Source: Phlebopus portentosus (taxonomy: Eukaryota > Basidiomycota > Agaricomycetes > Boletales > Boletinellaceae). From it: a DNA stretch of 64,000 nt. The notes beneath the pieces are model-generated. The model searched no databases. It had not been told where the DNA came from and saw only the letters and a program-made list of their open reading frames with translations. This document shows positions 37,614 through 49,441 of the stretch, one piece after another; the first letter of the stretch is position 1; every line of letters begins with the position of its first letter. The DNA lies in the NCBI GenBank assembly GCA_037892935.1, contig JAYXKI010000015.1, forward strand, positions 868,001-932,000, given 5' to 3'. A program made the translations under genes and the position numbers.

Positions 37614-39703
37614 ATGTCGTACTACAACGTCGACTACGGCACATCCACATATGACTACTCATATGCATATGGGTCCTCCCAAGGCGAGTACCCACCTACA
37701 TATGCAGTCAATTACCCCGCTGATCAGATACCTAAAGGCGGGTACTCTGATGCCTATGGCCGCACCGCTGCAGCTTTTGATAACTATAACGACACTTCAG
37801 TGGGCACACTCCTTGACTTCCTTTAGACAAAACTCTCTGACCGACTAAAGAGAGCCGGGCCCAGTACATTCGGTGGCTTGGCCAATGGCACGACCGACAA
37901 TGCAGGCAAATGGCCCTCGATGACGTTTAGAGGTGTGCCTTTCTTTCGTCCCCCCGCGCATGGGTCAGAAACATCCGCTTTAACGGAAGACGGGCTTGGT
38001 TACGTTGGTTACGCACACGCCGAACTGGGCCAAGTTCAAGATGTCAGTTCACCCTGGGGGACGTCTTTCGCTTCTTCAAGTTCAGGAAATTCGGACCGAC
38101 TTCGCTCGGAACAGACTGACCCACCTGTTCCGCACGCATCACGTTCTCATGTTCAACCAAGCACATTCGACTCCTTCATTTCGCCTGGTTCCAGCGCGTA
38201 CGGGTCGTCCGATGGCGAGGAAGCGACGGCTAATGAAGTGGTCTTCGATTACTCCGCGAATGGTGCCCCTGATCGCGGGTATCCTATCGCCCGCAAAGGC
38301 AACGTCGGCGTCTATTACAACTCCGCTTCCGCAGTGAGCACACTCCTATATTTCTCCAAACCGAACATCACTGATAGACTTTATAGATCGGTGAGACCAG
38401 CACAGACGGTGGCTTGGCCAACGTGACGGCCAACGGTACACAGTTTGGTGGCCCGTTGACACTTGCGGAGCATCCTCCCCTCCACGTGATTAACACCCCT
38501 GACTTTGAGGAGCACAAATTGGGATATGCGCCATTCAATCCGATTCGCGTGGACTCGCATGGGCCAATCGGTTCTGCTGAAGAAGTCTCCTCTTCCTGTT
38601 CTGACTCGGACTATTCTGCCTTTTCCGATAACCTCGGATTGGCACAACATGAGAAAACTGCAGGAGGTGCAGAAATGTGCTTTGGCGTCGAGCGTACCAA
38701 CTTGTCTCCATCCATCAACCAAGGCATCGACGCTAGTTCGTACCATGCACAGGGTAGATACGGCTTAGGCTTTACCGAACAGAGCGGGTCCATGGATTTC
38801 ATCTCAAACGTCGGTTCAGGTCTCCCAAAAGAGCCTGCCTTCATGTCTGCCCCAAGGACACGGTTCAAGTCTATTGAGAACTCGACATATGCGAGTACAG
38901 GATTCGGCATTCAGACAGCCAAACCGATTGGAATGCTGCGATTCAATTCTAGCGACTCGACGGGGCATTAATCACTCAATCTGCAATCTACGATGCCCCT
39001 GACAGGCATAAATGGCAAACCCCTACCGGACACGAGTCTTGACTCGTGTCGAGATTTACAAAGTGTAAATCACAACAAGCATCAAGAGGCCCAGTATGGA
39101 CAAGGACCAGTCAATGTAGCCCGTCTCAATCGCGGTGCGACTGCCTTCGTTCCTGACATGAGCCACACTCAAGCTGCTGCAGCTGCGTATGCGGCTACGC
39201 CTACGAACAGTACTCCGTCCCGCTCTGGCCCATCGCAGAGTCATGCAGAAAGCGCCGAAGGTACCACCGTCGGAAAGCGGAAGGCAACTTCTTCAGCATC
39301 AAAAAAAATGAAGGGATCAGACAAAAACAAACGATCCGAATCTCATCTACGGCAAAAGCCGTATAATGTCGGGCGTAGCGCACCTACTTCAAAATATGAA
39401 TGCAGCCATGGCTGCAAGACATGGTGCAGATCAAAGAAGGAGCTCAAACGGCACGAGTTCAGACATGAGCGCCCCGACAGTTACGGATGGTTGTGCCCAG
39501 GATTGGGCTTCCCATGGGCCGAGCATGGTTCGAAGGCATGCTCATGTCCAACGCTAGGATATACTCGCAGTGATGACCTAGTGCGTCATCTGAAACAGCG
39601 GGGGCCAGGTAACACCTGCTATGAAACCGCACTCGGATTGAACTGGAGCCCTGGCATAAGGGGCAGCATTAAAAATTTGCCGGAACGCTATCGACCGACA
39701 TGA
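37614..39703 (+). pseudogene. Tyr-rich C2H2 zinc-finger protein, copy C (nonsense at 38969)
   Basis: Exons 37614-37799, 37851-38333 and 38387-39703 join in frame (about 661 aa if uninterrupted). Exon 3 has an in-frame TAA at 38969-38971 where copy A reads TAT (STGNYSL). The finger region downstream (YECSHGCKTWCRSKKELKRH) and full tail LPERYRPT are still open. The donor of intron 1 is GTGGGC instead of the GTGAGC of the other copies, which may weaken splicing. A shorter protein starting at MPLTGINGKPLP (38993) with both finger clusters is possible. Confidence 0.75.
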
Positions 39704-41237
39704 GCCTTCATTATTTCACTATCTGGATATCTGATTTTCACATAATCTGTTTCAGTGTACGTTTCCTCAGCAAGCAAATACAACGATTGACCTTGCATCA
39801 TGATCTTGATCTCCAATTGTAACTTGCGGAGCAGAACGTCATAAGAATTGCATACCAAACGAGAAAGATGCGCAGAAGGACATCTGATGTAGACGATGAT
39901 CTTGTTAGATATAGCGAAGAGAAGAGATGGACTTACGAACTTGATACACGAAGCGAATTTTGAATATGTGTGCCAGCACAATCGGTACTTGAAGAAGATG
40001 AAAGGCTCAAAAATTGCGCATGCGCAACAAAGAAGTACAGTGCGTGAGACGCCATGGCCACATATAGTAAACACGCTATGTTACGTAACCCACTACGTAT
40101 AACGTCGTTTCGCTTCTACTCATAAACATCTAGGAAAGCAGCAAGGATCCCCGAGTTCGAATGACCATCTGTTCCGGATACTCGATCTTTGCTTATGAAT
40201 CGGTATGTGACAACTTCAACTGATTAAAAAAGACATGAAAGCGAGAAAGGGAGAACGAGAGGTCGAGAAGCACGAAGTTAGAGTCAGCGCCATGACCTAG
40301 ATGGATTGAAATATCCAGCAGCGTCTTAAATTCTCCTGATGCTCGTGCTGGACTCATGTACTCTCCGGCTTACACCACAAATGAAAGGCGGCGCTCACAG
40401 TACATACTAGTGTTGCGCAGATGAACGGAGGAACACATGGGCATGGGGTGAACCATTTATGGTACGTGGATGAATGATTGCTCTGTTAGGTTTGAGAAAC
40501 TCAAGATTGACGATGGATTGGAAGATAGTAGATAGGCAGGTGAAAACTGTCTCCGACGTTGTCCTATGCCAATGCTGACTTGTCGCCTGTCTCATTTTGG
40601 TTGCTGGGGTGAATCGCGTTCCGTGGGACATCCAGAGAACCGCTATTTTGCTCAGTTTTACACTGGTGTTCAACGGTACTTGGCATGCTATGCCGATGTG
40701 TAGTCTTCAGTGGTTTACCTTGTTGCTCGTGCCGGCCTCATGTTGGGTCTGGTTCATACCACAAAAGAAGGGCGGCGCTATGGGGGCTGTTTGCACCGCC
40801 CGTGAGCAAGATCTGAGCTACTGTGGGGTTGAATGGGCGCTCCGCTTGACTCGGGAGTTGAGAAGATATACAATGGGTGGGATGCTTGGAGAGGCAGTTG
40901 AAATTTATTCCAGCCTTGTTCTCCATCAATGCTTGCTTCTTTCCCGTCTCCGCTGCAATCTCGCTCTCCTTCTCTCGGTCAATATCTCGTCGGGCCTTAC
41001 TATGTTGTAGTCGCGCTCAGCTTCACAAGATGGTATCGATCCTATAACACAGCTCACTCACCTATTGTACAACTAGGACCCCACTTCATCAATCAAAGAA
41101 ATCTGATCATTTGGAAGCAGGGACGCGCGCCGCACTCATACGGCACGTTTGGTTCTATAAATATGGACATGCTACGCATACGATTATAAGAGGACGGTCA
41201 TGCGGCACAGGACGGGACCTCACTTGGCACTCTTCGC
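39704..41237. other. Cassette C intergenic region
   Basis: Inverse counterpart of 32213-33711, including the minus-strand ORF 39688-40074 and the NLR promoter. No other gene is seen. Confidence 0.45.
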
Positions 41238-44200
41238 ATGTCTGAACCGACTCACTATGCGCTTGAAGGTGAGCCTTTACGCTTATCCAGACTTCATCCG
41301 GTCTGATGCATATTCCTTTAGTCATTCGTATTGAAGACATCTCGAAGAAGGCAAAAAAGAGTTCCACGCTTTATGTGGAAGTCAAACTTGGTAAAATCAT
41401 CCGAAAGACAGTGACCCTCGATGGCGATGGGAAGCCGGCGTGGAAAGGTACTCTTGCCTTGTAAGTAGCCTCGACGAGCAAATATCTCAATTGCTCATCA
41501 TAGGGCAGTTCACTCTCGGACACCTCTGCTGTCCTCACCATACAGCTGAAGGAGAATAGAAAACTTGAACCAACTAATCTCCTTGGACACATCGGAATAA
41601 AATCCGAAGAACTCCTACAAGAAACTGGTCGAGATTGTATGTTGTAATCTACTGTATATATTGTATATTGCAACCGGAACTGACACGTCTGTCCAGTTCA
41701 ACGCAGCCTTTCTAGTCCACCAAGCCGGCTGTTTCCTCAAAGACGCACAGAGTCAAGTGGCATCATTCATCTTCATCTCGAAAAAATCGACGCACTCCGC
41801 TCAGCCGAGATCGAAGTCGACATTGCTGAGCATGGCGTGGAAACTATCAAGAATCGACTAGATCGACATCTGCCTGTTGTTGAGACAATCGGACTACTTG
41901 TTGAGGCAGGCGATAAGATTTTTGATGCCATTGACAAAGCACCTGGAGTAAGTCTTCTTTACTTCTAGCTGTAAATAGGTTTCTGGAATGACTCTTCAGA
42001 TGACATCTATTGTCACTTTATCATGGAAGTCAAGTTCTGCTCTGTTTAAAGTACGTTCAGGTATTCCGCATCACATACCATCGTATTGTATTAATACCAC
42101 TTCTCAGCTCGTGTCCGATCAATACAAAGGCGACAAAGATCTTATTGGTCTGGCGGAGAGAATGAAGACTGCGTTTGAATTTTCAGACGAGCTATCGGGT
42201 TCACTTGACAGGAGAGAGGATCTGAAGCCCCTGCTACAACGGATGCTTCATGAGACTGTTGAATGCTCTCGCTTTGTGCAAGAGTATTCCAGGCATTCTT
42301 TCCCCAGTATGATGCCGTACTAGCCTGCGTTGCCTTCACTAATAAAGTTAATTCAGGTCGGATGGTTCTCGGACACAAGCGTCAAAAAATCAAAGATTAC
42401 AAAGATCGATTCGTTGATCTCAGGCGTGATCTGGATACGGCCATGTTGAAGAAGATAGGTGAGTTCTCCTTTTCTTTGGTTTTTTGGTTGAGCTTCAATC
42501 AGACCTCGCAATCTAGTGTCGCAGCACGACCTCACCGATTTAAAAGAAAAACTCGGGCCCTTCACAACTATGTCCGATGTCTCTAAGCGTCCCCGATGCC
42601 TTCTTGGGACCCGGACGAAATACTTGGGACAAATCAGTGGCTTCCTGAAGTCGAAGACATCTCCAAATATTCTTTGGCTTACTGGCGCTGCGGGATCGGG
42701 GAAGAGTACCATCGCAGTGACCGCCTCGTTCGGACATGGGTATGATACTGTCCATTTATTCTTCGAGCAGAATAAGAGTGAGCCGAGTAATGTCATCCGA
42801 ACCATTGCCTGCAAGCTGGCGGAGCGTCATCCGCTTGTCGGAAAGCACATCATCAGAATGGTCGGTGAAAGCATGAATATCATTGATGGTGCGCAAGAAG
42901 AGCAATTCACGAAGCTGCTGTTAGAGCCATTAAACAAGGTGGACATCCCAAACACCATCGTGATTATACTCGACGCATTGGATGAATGTGGCAATGCTGA
43001 CAGCCGACGAGCTCTACTGAACCTGCTGAAGACCAAATTCGCGCTGCTTCCTTCGAAAGTTCGCATTCTTATTACGAGTCGACCGGAACGTGATATCATG
43101 AAGGACCTTGCGACAAAAACCCAGATCAATCATGTCGAACTTGCGCATGCCACCGAAGACGGGACAAATGACGTCGCTCTTTACATCAGGGAGGAGATGG
43201 AGAACGAATTTGGAGATGAAGTCCAGAAGTTGGCCAAGGAGATCCAGGTGCTCTGCAAGGCTGCGGACGGACTTTTCATCTGGGCATCTACGGCGGTCAA
43301 GATGGTCCGTAGTCCCATCGATCCGCGACAGAATCTACAAAAACTTGTGGAAAATATTCGTAGACTTGGCGAACACGGCCTGGACAGTTTGTACGCGACC
43401 GCACTGAAGGGGACGGGAATTTGGCAGTCGTACTCAAAAGATGAAGGCACGGCAGTTCTGGGGCTTATCTTGGCCACGAAGGAATCTATGACTGGTGCCA
43501 TTATTGCAGCCTTCTTAGGACTCGAGGAGGAGACGGTGGATCCGATACTGCGGCAACTTCAGTCCTTAGTCTCATACGAGCCAGGGAAACCAGTTCGACT
43601 GCACCACGCGTCTTTTGCCGACTATCTTTTGTCATTAGACAGGTCCGGGAAGGAACCGTGGCACATCGACGAGGTCAGGCAAAAGCAAGTCGTGACCGAG
43701 CGGTGTTTCGAGATCATGGCGAAGAATTTGTGTTTCAACATATGTAACCTTACATCGTCATTCATCCTTAACGAGGATGTTCTGGGTCTGCAGACACGTA
43801 TCGCGAACAATATTCGTCCACAGCTGGATTATGCATGTCGATTCTGGGCTGTCCATATGTGCGAGCTATCGAACTCAGATGTCTCGACCGAGTTGAAGGA
43901 TCGCATGAAAACATTCGGAAATGAACACCTGTTGTATTGGTTGGAGGTCCTTAGTCTGACGGGAAAATTCAATCGCGTCGCCATCCGAGCTTTGTACGAT
44001 GCAAGTATGTGGTCAGCGGTCAGTTATTTTATTGCACATCGTTATTTTTTTCTTTCTTTCTTAACCTTACTGCAGCCAGTCGACGAAGAGATCTATTCCC
44101 TCTTTTGGGCAGCATATAGGCTAACTAGCGTCTTCGCGTATCCGATCTCGCAAAGCGCTCCTCAGATATATCTATCTGCAATATCCCTTTGGAAAGGCGA

Positions 44201-46388
44201 ATCGCTGATTGCAGACCGTTACTCAGGAACTCATCCGGTAGTCAAAGTCAACAGATTAGGAATACGGACTCCAAGCCAGTGCATTAAGGTCTTGAATGGG
44301 CATACAGGCCCCGTCACTTCGATAGCGGTCTCCCCTGATGGGGAGCGCATCGTATCTAGTGCTTACGACAAGACAATTCGTGTCTGGAGTGCGTTCAGCG
44401 GCGGGCTTATATCGGGACCGTTTGAGATGGACAGTCCGATCTATTCCGTCTCGTTCTCCGCGGACGGCAAACAAGTCGTGTCAGGTTCTATTAAAGCGAT
44501 CTGTATTTGGGATGCCGACACAGGCAACCTCGTCTCTGGTCCGCTGAAGATAGGCAATTCCGAAGTCACATCGGTCGCTTTCTCTCAAGACGGCAAACGT
44601 GTCATCTCAGTTTCTAATGGGAAGGTATCTTATTCCGAGAATGGCGATGCTGTCCCTGCGCAATTTGAGGACGTCCGGTTCCAAGTGGTCTCGCCGGACG
44701 GGAAGTACGTGATAGGCTTTAAAGATACTAAGATTGGCATTTGGGATACGGGTACCGGGAAGCGAGTCTCGGCTCTGTTTAATGTAGGCGATGTGACATC
44801 AATTGTTGTCTCGCCAGATGGGAAGCGTCTCGCGACAGAGCATGCCGGGGCACTCCGCATCTGGGACGTTGACAGCGGCGCACTCGTAAAAGAATTTGAA
44901 TCTTTCGACGTGCGCTACGTTTTCTCCATCGCGTTCTCACCGGATGGGAAACGCGTCGTCTCAGGCGGGGATGAAATTGTCGTCTGGGATATCGACTGTA
45001 CCACTACTAGTGGACAGCGCATCTTTTGTCAGGGGCACACGTCCTTTATTACGTCAGCTATTTTCACTCCAGACGGTAAACGCGTCATCTCAGGTTCAAA
45101 AGACAGCTCTATTCGTATTTGGGATGTAGGAGGACTTGTAGGACTCGGAGGCAGCACCGAAATCGTGTCACGTGCATTCGAGGCGCACACAGAAGTGGTT
45201 AAATCAGTCGCGTTCTCTCCGGATGGGAAACGCATCGTGTCAGGCTCTTGGGATAAGTCCCTTCGTATCTGGGACGCCGACGATGGCAAGCATCTCGTTG
45301 GTCCTTTCAAGGGGCACACAGATAGTGTCCATTCGGTGACGTTCATGCCAGACGGGAAACGCGTCATCTCAAGCTCTTGGGATAGCACTATTCGCATTTG
45401 GGATGCCGACAACGGCGAGCTTATATTGGGTCCGCTTGAGGGACACACAGACAGCGTCCGGTTAGTTGCAGTCTCTACCGACGGAAAACGTATCGTCTCA
45501 GGCTCATATGATGGGAGGATTTGCATCTGGGATGCTGACAGCGGCATTCTTCTATCGGGTCCGCTCAAGGGGCACACAGGCAGGGTCAATTCGGTGGCAT
45601 TCTCGCCAGATGGTGAACGTGTTGTCTCAGGCTCCTCTCATGCAACGGTATGTCTCTGGAATGCGGATAGTGGTGAGCTCGTCCTGGGCCCGCTCAGGGG
45701 ACACACACGCGAGGTGCTGTCGGTTGCGTTCTCTCCGGACGAGCGCATCGCGTCGGGTTCTGCAGATGCAACAATTCGTGTTTGGGATGCCGGAACCGGT
45801 GAGCTCATCTCGGGGCCGCTTGAAGGACACTCGGAGCGCGTCTCGTTTGTTGTATTCTCGCCAAACGGCAGGTGTCTCGTCTCAGGCTCCTGGGATAAGA
45901 CCATTCGCGTCTGGGACGCTAAAACCGGCAAGCTTACCTTAGGCCCGCTCGAAGGTCACTCGGGCAGGATCTACTCAGTCGCAATATCACCGGATGGGAT
46001 GTGCGTCGTGTCTGGATCTGATGATAAGACCATTCGTGTCTGGGATGTGAGTGGCGAAGGTATCGTTCCAGGACGCGGTGGCAAGCTCGCAGAAGGAGCG
46101 TTGACAACTTCCTCGTCATCCAGCCGAGCAGATACACATACTGGCTACAATGACCAAGATACTGACTCATCAGCCTCCGGGGCACGTACACTTTCAGACT
46201 GGATGCTGACCGAAGATGGCTGGGTGAAAGGCGAAGGAGGCGAGTTGCTGACGTGGATACCGGAGGATATGCGCGATACGCTCTGTCGAGCTCGAAATAC
46301 AGCCGTTTTCAGTTGCAAGTTTTCAACAAAGTTGGATTTACTGAATTCCCCGCTGGGAGAGAACTGGGCGAAAGGCTATCCAAAGTGA
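41238..46388 (+). CDS. NACHT-WD40 NLR with C2-like and helical N-terminus, copy C (intact)
   Basis: Nine exons join in frame: 41238-41268, 41322-41460, 41509-41636, 41697-41947, 42000-42050, 42108-42306, 42357-42458, 42517-44018 and 44076-46388, predicting 1,571 aa from MSEPTHYALE. Residues 1-105 resemble a C2 domain (IEDISKKAKKSSTLYVEVKL, AFSLSDTSAVLTIQL). Residues about 140-290 are helical, with VEAGDKIFDAIDKAPG and LIGLAERMKTAFEFSDEL, similar to the helical segment common in Agaricomycete NLRs. NACHT follows: Walker A at about 357, Walker B at about 450, sensor RILITSRPERD. Fourteen WD40 units with SPDGKRVVSGS and IRIWDADSG text follow. Mismatches to copy B are about two dozen in 1,290 residues by eye. 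The product is probably cytosolic. Confidence 0.92.
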
Positions 46389-46770
46389 TCTTTGATGCCG
46401 CTGCGTTATCGATATCCGCTTTTTGCAATACTGCCATTCCCTGTTTTATCTTCATTATTTTTGTTCTATACTTATGCTCTAATTCTACGTTGCATTGCTC
46501 TAGCGGTCATTTTGGGTATTCCTCAGAGCTTGATTCATGGTATTAATCTGTTTGTTCTTCGCGGTTCTGGGCATAGATGGACATCGGCACCTTCAACTTT
46601 TAGTTCACACATGTACAGTACATGCGTGTTCATGGAGTAATTCATTTGAAAGGAGGCAAACAGACTTGCTATTCGCTTTACAACGAAAAAATCTGTAGAT
46701 ATGTATACCGGTCACCATACATGCACGGTTCTCTCTTTTCTTTTGGAGCTCAACTATACAATTCTCTAGG

Positions 46771-47238
46771 TCATGTGGTCCGCGACACTCAAAACAGGGT
46801 TTCGCACATCTTCACTCGACGAGACGACAGTGCTAGTTTCCGAGCTGGCATTGCTCAACGCCGACTGTGTGTTAACAGTGATATCTGCAACAGTGATATC
46901 TGCAAGCTTGGAGAGTATACCGGCCGCATCTGACGCGCGGATGTAATTCTGCGAGACGAGGAAGTCGATGTGCGCGAGAAGCGCTGATGACTTTGGATCA
47001 ACGAGTGCGTTGTTTTGATGCATTTGATCTGTTTTCAGGGGAAATGTACTCGTTGTTGTTGCGAGAAAGAGAGATGGGCGTCTATGTATGTATGGACATC
47101 GTCGCCGTCGCAACGAGCCGACTATCAGCACAGCATAGCATACTTACCCTGATCTTCCCAAGATAGCTCGACTGTACATATACTCGCTCATCTTGACTTT
47201 ATTCTAATTACTGTACCTTCAATGTGATAATGCTGCTG
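46771..47238 (-). pseudogene. Captured 5' fragment of SH3 gene, right arm
   Basis: Inverse counterpart of 26189-26680. Here the frame is kept to the end (VLSVADHMT, then stop), but about nine codons after SALLAH are missing. It could encode a short N-terminal peptide from a copied promoter but lacks the SH3 domain. Confidence 0.8.
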
Positions 47239-47370
47239 TTAAGCCGCACAATGAGTCACCCGCAACTTATGCGGGAAATTATTCCAATGTCTGTCCTACA
47301 CAAGGTACAGAAAGAAGGAAAAGTAAGGAATTAGTCATATCAAATTCATTGCTGACAAGCTTTTTTTCAG

Positions 47371-48077
47371 CTTTGAAGATTTAGTTAAGGCGAAAAATTA
47401 CAAGCTGAGGCACAACAATGCCCCAGCCTTTCTTTACGACAAGGAGTTATAGGACCCAGATAACCCGGACATTGGGCTCTTTAAGGGTCATTTTCTGATA
47501 TTGGTGCATCACTTTCTATCTGATGCGCTCATCTGTTCACATTTTGCATTTCTAGGTACTTCATCAAATTCTCTTCAGTCTGAAAGCAGCAACATCAGCA
47601 TCCGGGTCACAAATGACAGGAACTCATAGGAACAACACAGAAATCTCTGGTGTGAACAAAGTCACACCAGATATGCTTGCATCCATGCGAGTAGCGCATT
47701 TATCTTTAATTTTCCTTCATATTCTATTACTGATTGTTCAAATCTTCGCAGGCTCGCTTCTTTATCTGCAAGCTCGAACAGTACGCCGAGTTGACGAAGA
47801 TTTCAGTTTCAGGTCCTTTTATTACTGGATAGTCAAAAATTTCGAGGAGGCTGACGAAGACTGGGTGCAGGACACTCTTACTTATTGGAATGAGTAAGTA
47901 CATTTGCTTTTCTTCATAACTATAACTCTTATACCACAATTGAAAAACTCTTACAGCAAAAACTTTGGTCCTGCTGATGATCAGGACATAGAAGATGATG
48001 AAGACGAAGATGATGAATCTTGCTTTACAAACATCCTCGCTCTGCAAAGAGCATGGAAGGCTCAACAGTCGGCTTAG
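47371..48077 (+). pseudogene. DUF6698-like gene remnant, right arm
   Basis: Plus-strand text FEDLVKAKNYKLRHNNAP, then DPDNPDIGLFKGHFLIL, TEISGVNKVTPDMLASMRVA, FYYWIVKNFEEADEDW and, after an intron at 47894, KNFGPADDQDIEDDEDED resembles an expanded Agaricomycete family of unknown function (DUF6698, from memory). A stop after LYDKEL and missing segments show decay. The N-terminal part of the family is not visible. Confidence 0.45.
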
Positions 48078-48738
48078 CCTCCTGCCTCCCAGATGCAACC
48101 TGACTCTCAGTACAGTCAAAATGCTTTTGCTGATCAAGACTGACCATTCACCGTCGCTGTCTCGTGTTGTGTCTGTTAGCTGTCTGAAGAACCTGCTTTT
48201 CCAGTCTCGCTTCCGGTCTCGCTCTTGGCTTCTATCCCTTGTTTGCAATGTAGTCAAACTAACTGCCTGGCTCTAATCTGGAGTACTTCTGACTTGCTGG
48301 ATGCCCAATGGTATGTATTTGACATAGCTGTAATGTAGCTCGACTGTAAAGTAACACAAACAATACAATAATTGTCTTATACTTATATCGGTGTGACAAT
48401 GAATACAAAGATATACAAAAGGTCGATTTAGCATTACAATACTCCTACAAGAACAATGCAAGTCGCCATATAACCTATTCAGATTGATATCTCTGCTGGT
48501 CCCCTGTGAGATTAGCTATGGGTTGTATGCTCTTCCAAAGCTTTGCAAGTGTCGATCATGCATACAAATTTACGAAAGTCTTATTCAACTCATCACTCTG
48601 CTACATTCTTACAGGATCTTTTGATACCTTGTGTGAAGGGCAATCGGTTGCATGTTCATCTATATCTTTCATACATTCTATTACTTATATGTACATATAT
48701 GCGGCATAAATTCTGCTAGACTTTTTCCTGATGACCAT

Positions 48739-49002
48739 GCGAAAAGCCCACCTCAATCGTCACAACTCCACGCATTGCCCTGATGCTTATTTTTGTCTAG
48801 TCTAATAAGGTCTCCCAGAATGGAGATCGGAAAGTCCAAAAATATGATGCTGATGTCGTACCTTGCATCGAGAGTGATGAAGCTCTGCGTTACGAGGGTT
48901 GGATGGGACCCGGAGAGATTCAACTTCTATGACATGGAGGATTACGATATGGACGACGAACATTCCGAGGCGCTTGCAAAACGCAAGAGGAAGAATGAAT
49001 AG
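48739..49002 (+). pseudogene. 3' fragment of C2H2 gene, right arm
   Basis: Inverse counterpart of 24487-24757, with the same internal deletion. It ends in KRKRKNE and a stop at 49002. The shared deletion shows that the arm was duplicated after the fragment was damaged. Confidence 0.75.
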
Positions 49003-49130
49003 TCTGTTGGCCAGAAGATGCAATTGTGAATTTGGAAACTTGAAGCCTTATATCCGAGGTGCGTCATTGACCCAGTTGCAACGAAGAATACTAAATCACC
49101 AGCAACATCCGCAGAATACACGCAGACAGT

Positions 49131-49441
49131 AGGACTCCGCGCGAATCCGTAAATTACGGATACGGCCCGTATCGTATACGCATACGGCCGTGTCCGTACT
49201 GCTCTGTGGAAGGCAAATATGCGGGCCGTAAAAGTACGGCCGTACCCGTCCCAGCCTAAACTGGCCCCGTATATAGAAAATAGTTTATAAAATCGCACAA
49301 AATCATTCTTTTCACCCCTAGCTGAGCAAATAAAGCCCAATCAACCATTTCTAGGACCAAATTAGGGTAGAATAATCGGGTTTCCTGTTGGTGTGTAAGT
49401 AAATTTTGATACCGTATACGGAGACGGCCGTGTCCGTACCA
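49131..49441. mobile_element. Probable truncated MITE-like element at arm/E2 junction
   Basis: It begins TAGGACTCCG, close to the TAGGGTTCCG end of the MITE at 22976, and is rich in CCGTATACGG-type motifs at both sides (49160-49250 and 49410-49435). The other end lacks a clear inverted terminus and no target duplication was found. It sits exactly between the end of arm homology (49130) and the start of E2 homology (49442). Confidence 0.5.

Larger units (their letters stand above)
37093..49130. repeat. Right arm of about 12 kb inverted repeat (cassette C plus outer segment)
   Basis: Reverse complement of 24338-36198, with the landmarks listed for the left arm. The arm ends at 49130, where homology to E1 (24338) stops abruptly at a TAGGACTCCG sequence that looks like a transposon terminus. 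Confidence 0.9.

Noticed and set aside
44290..46060. Regular repeats with about 130-bp period resembling a tandem array or CRISPR
   Set aside because: They are WD40 units in an open reading frame, with diverged rather than identical repeats and no spacer structure.
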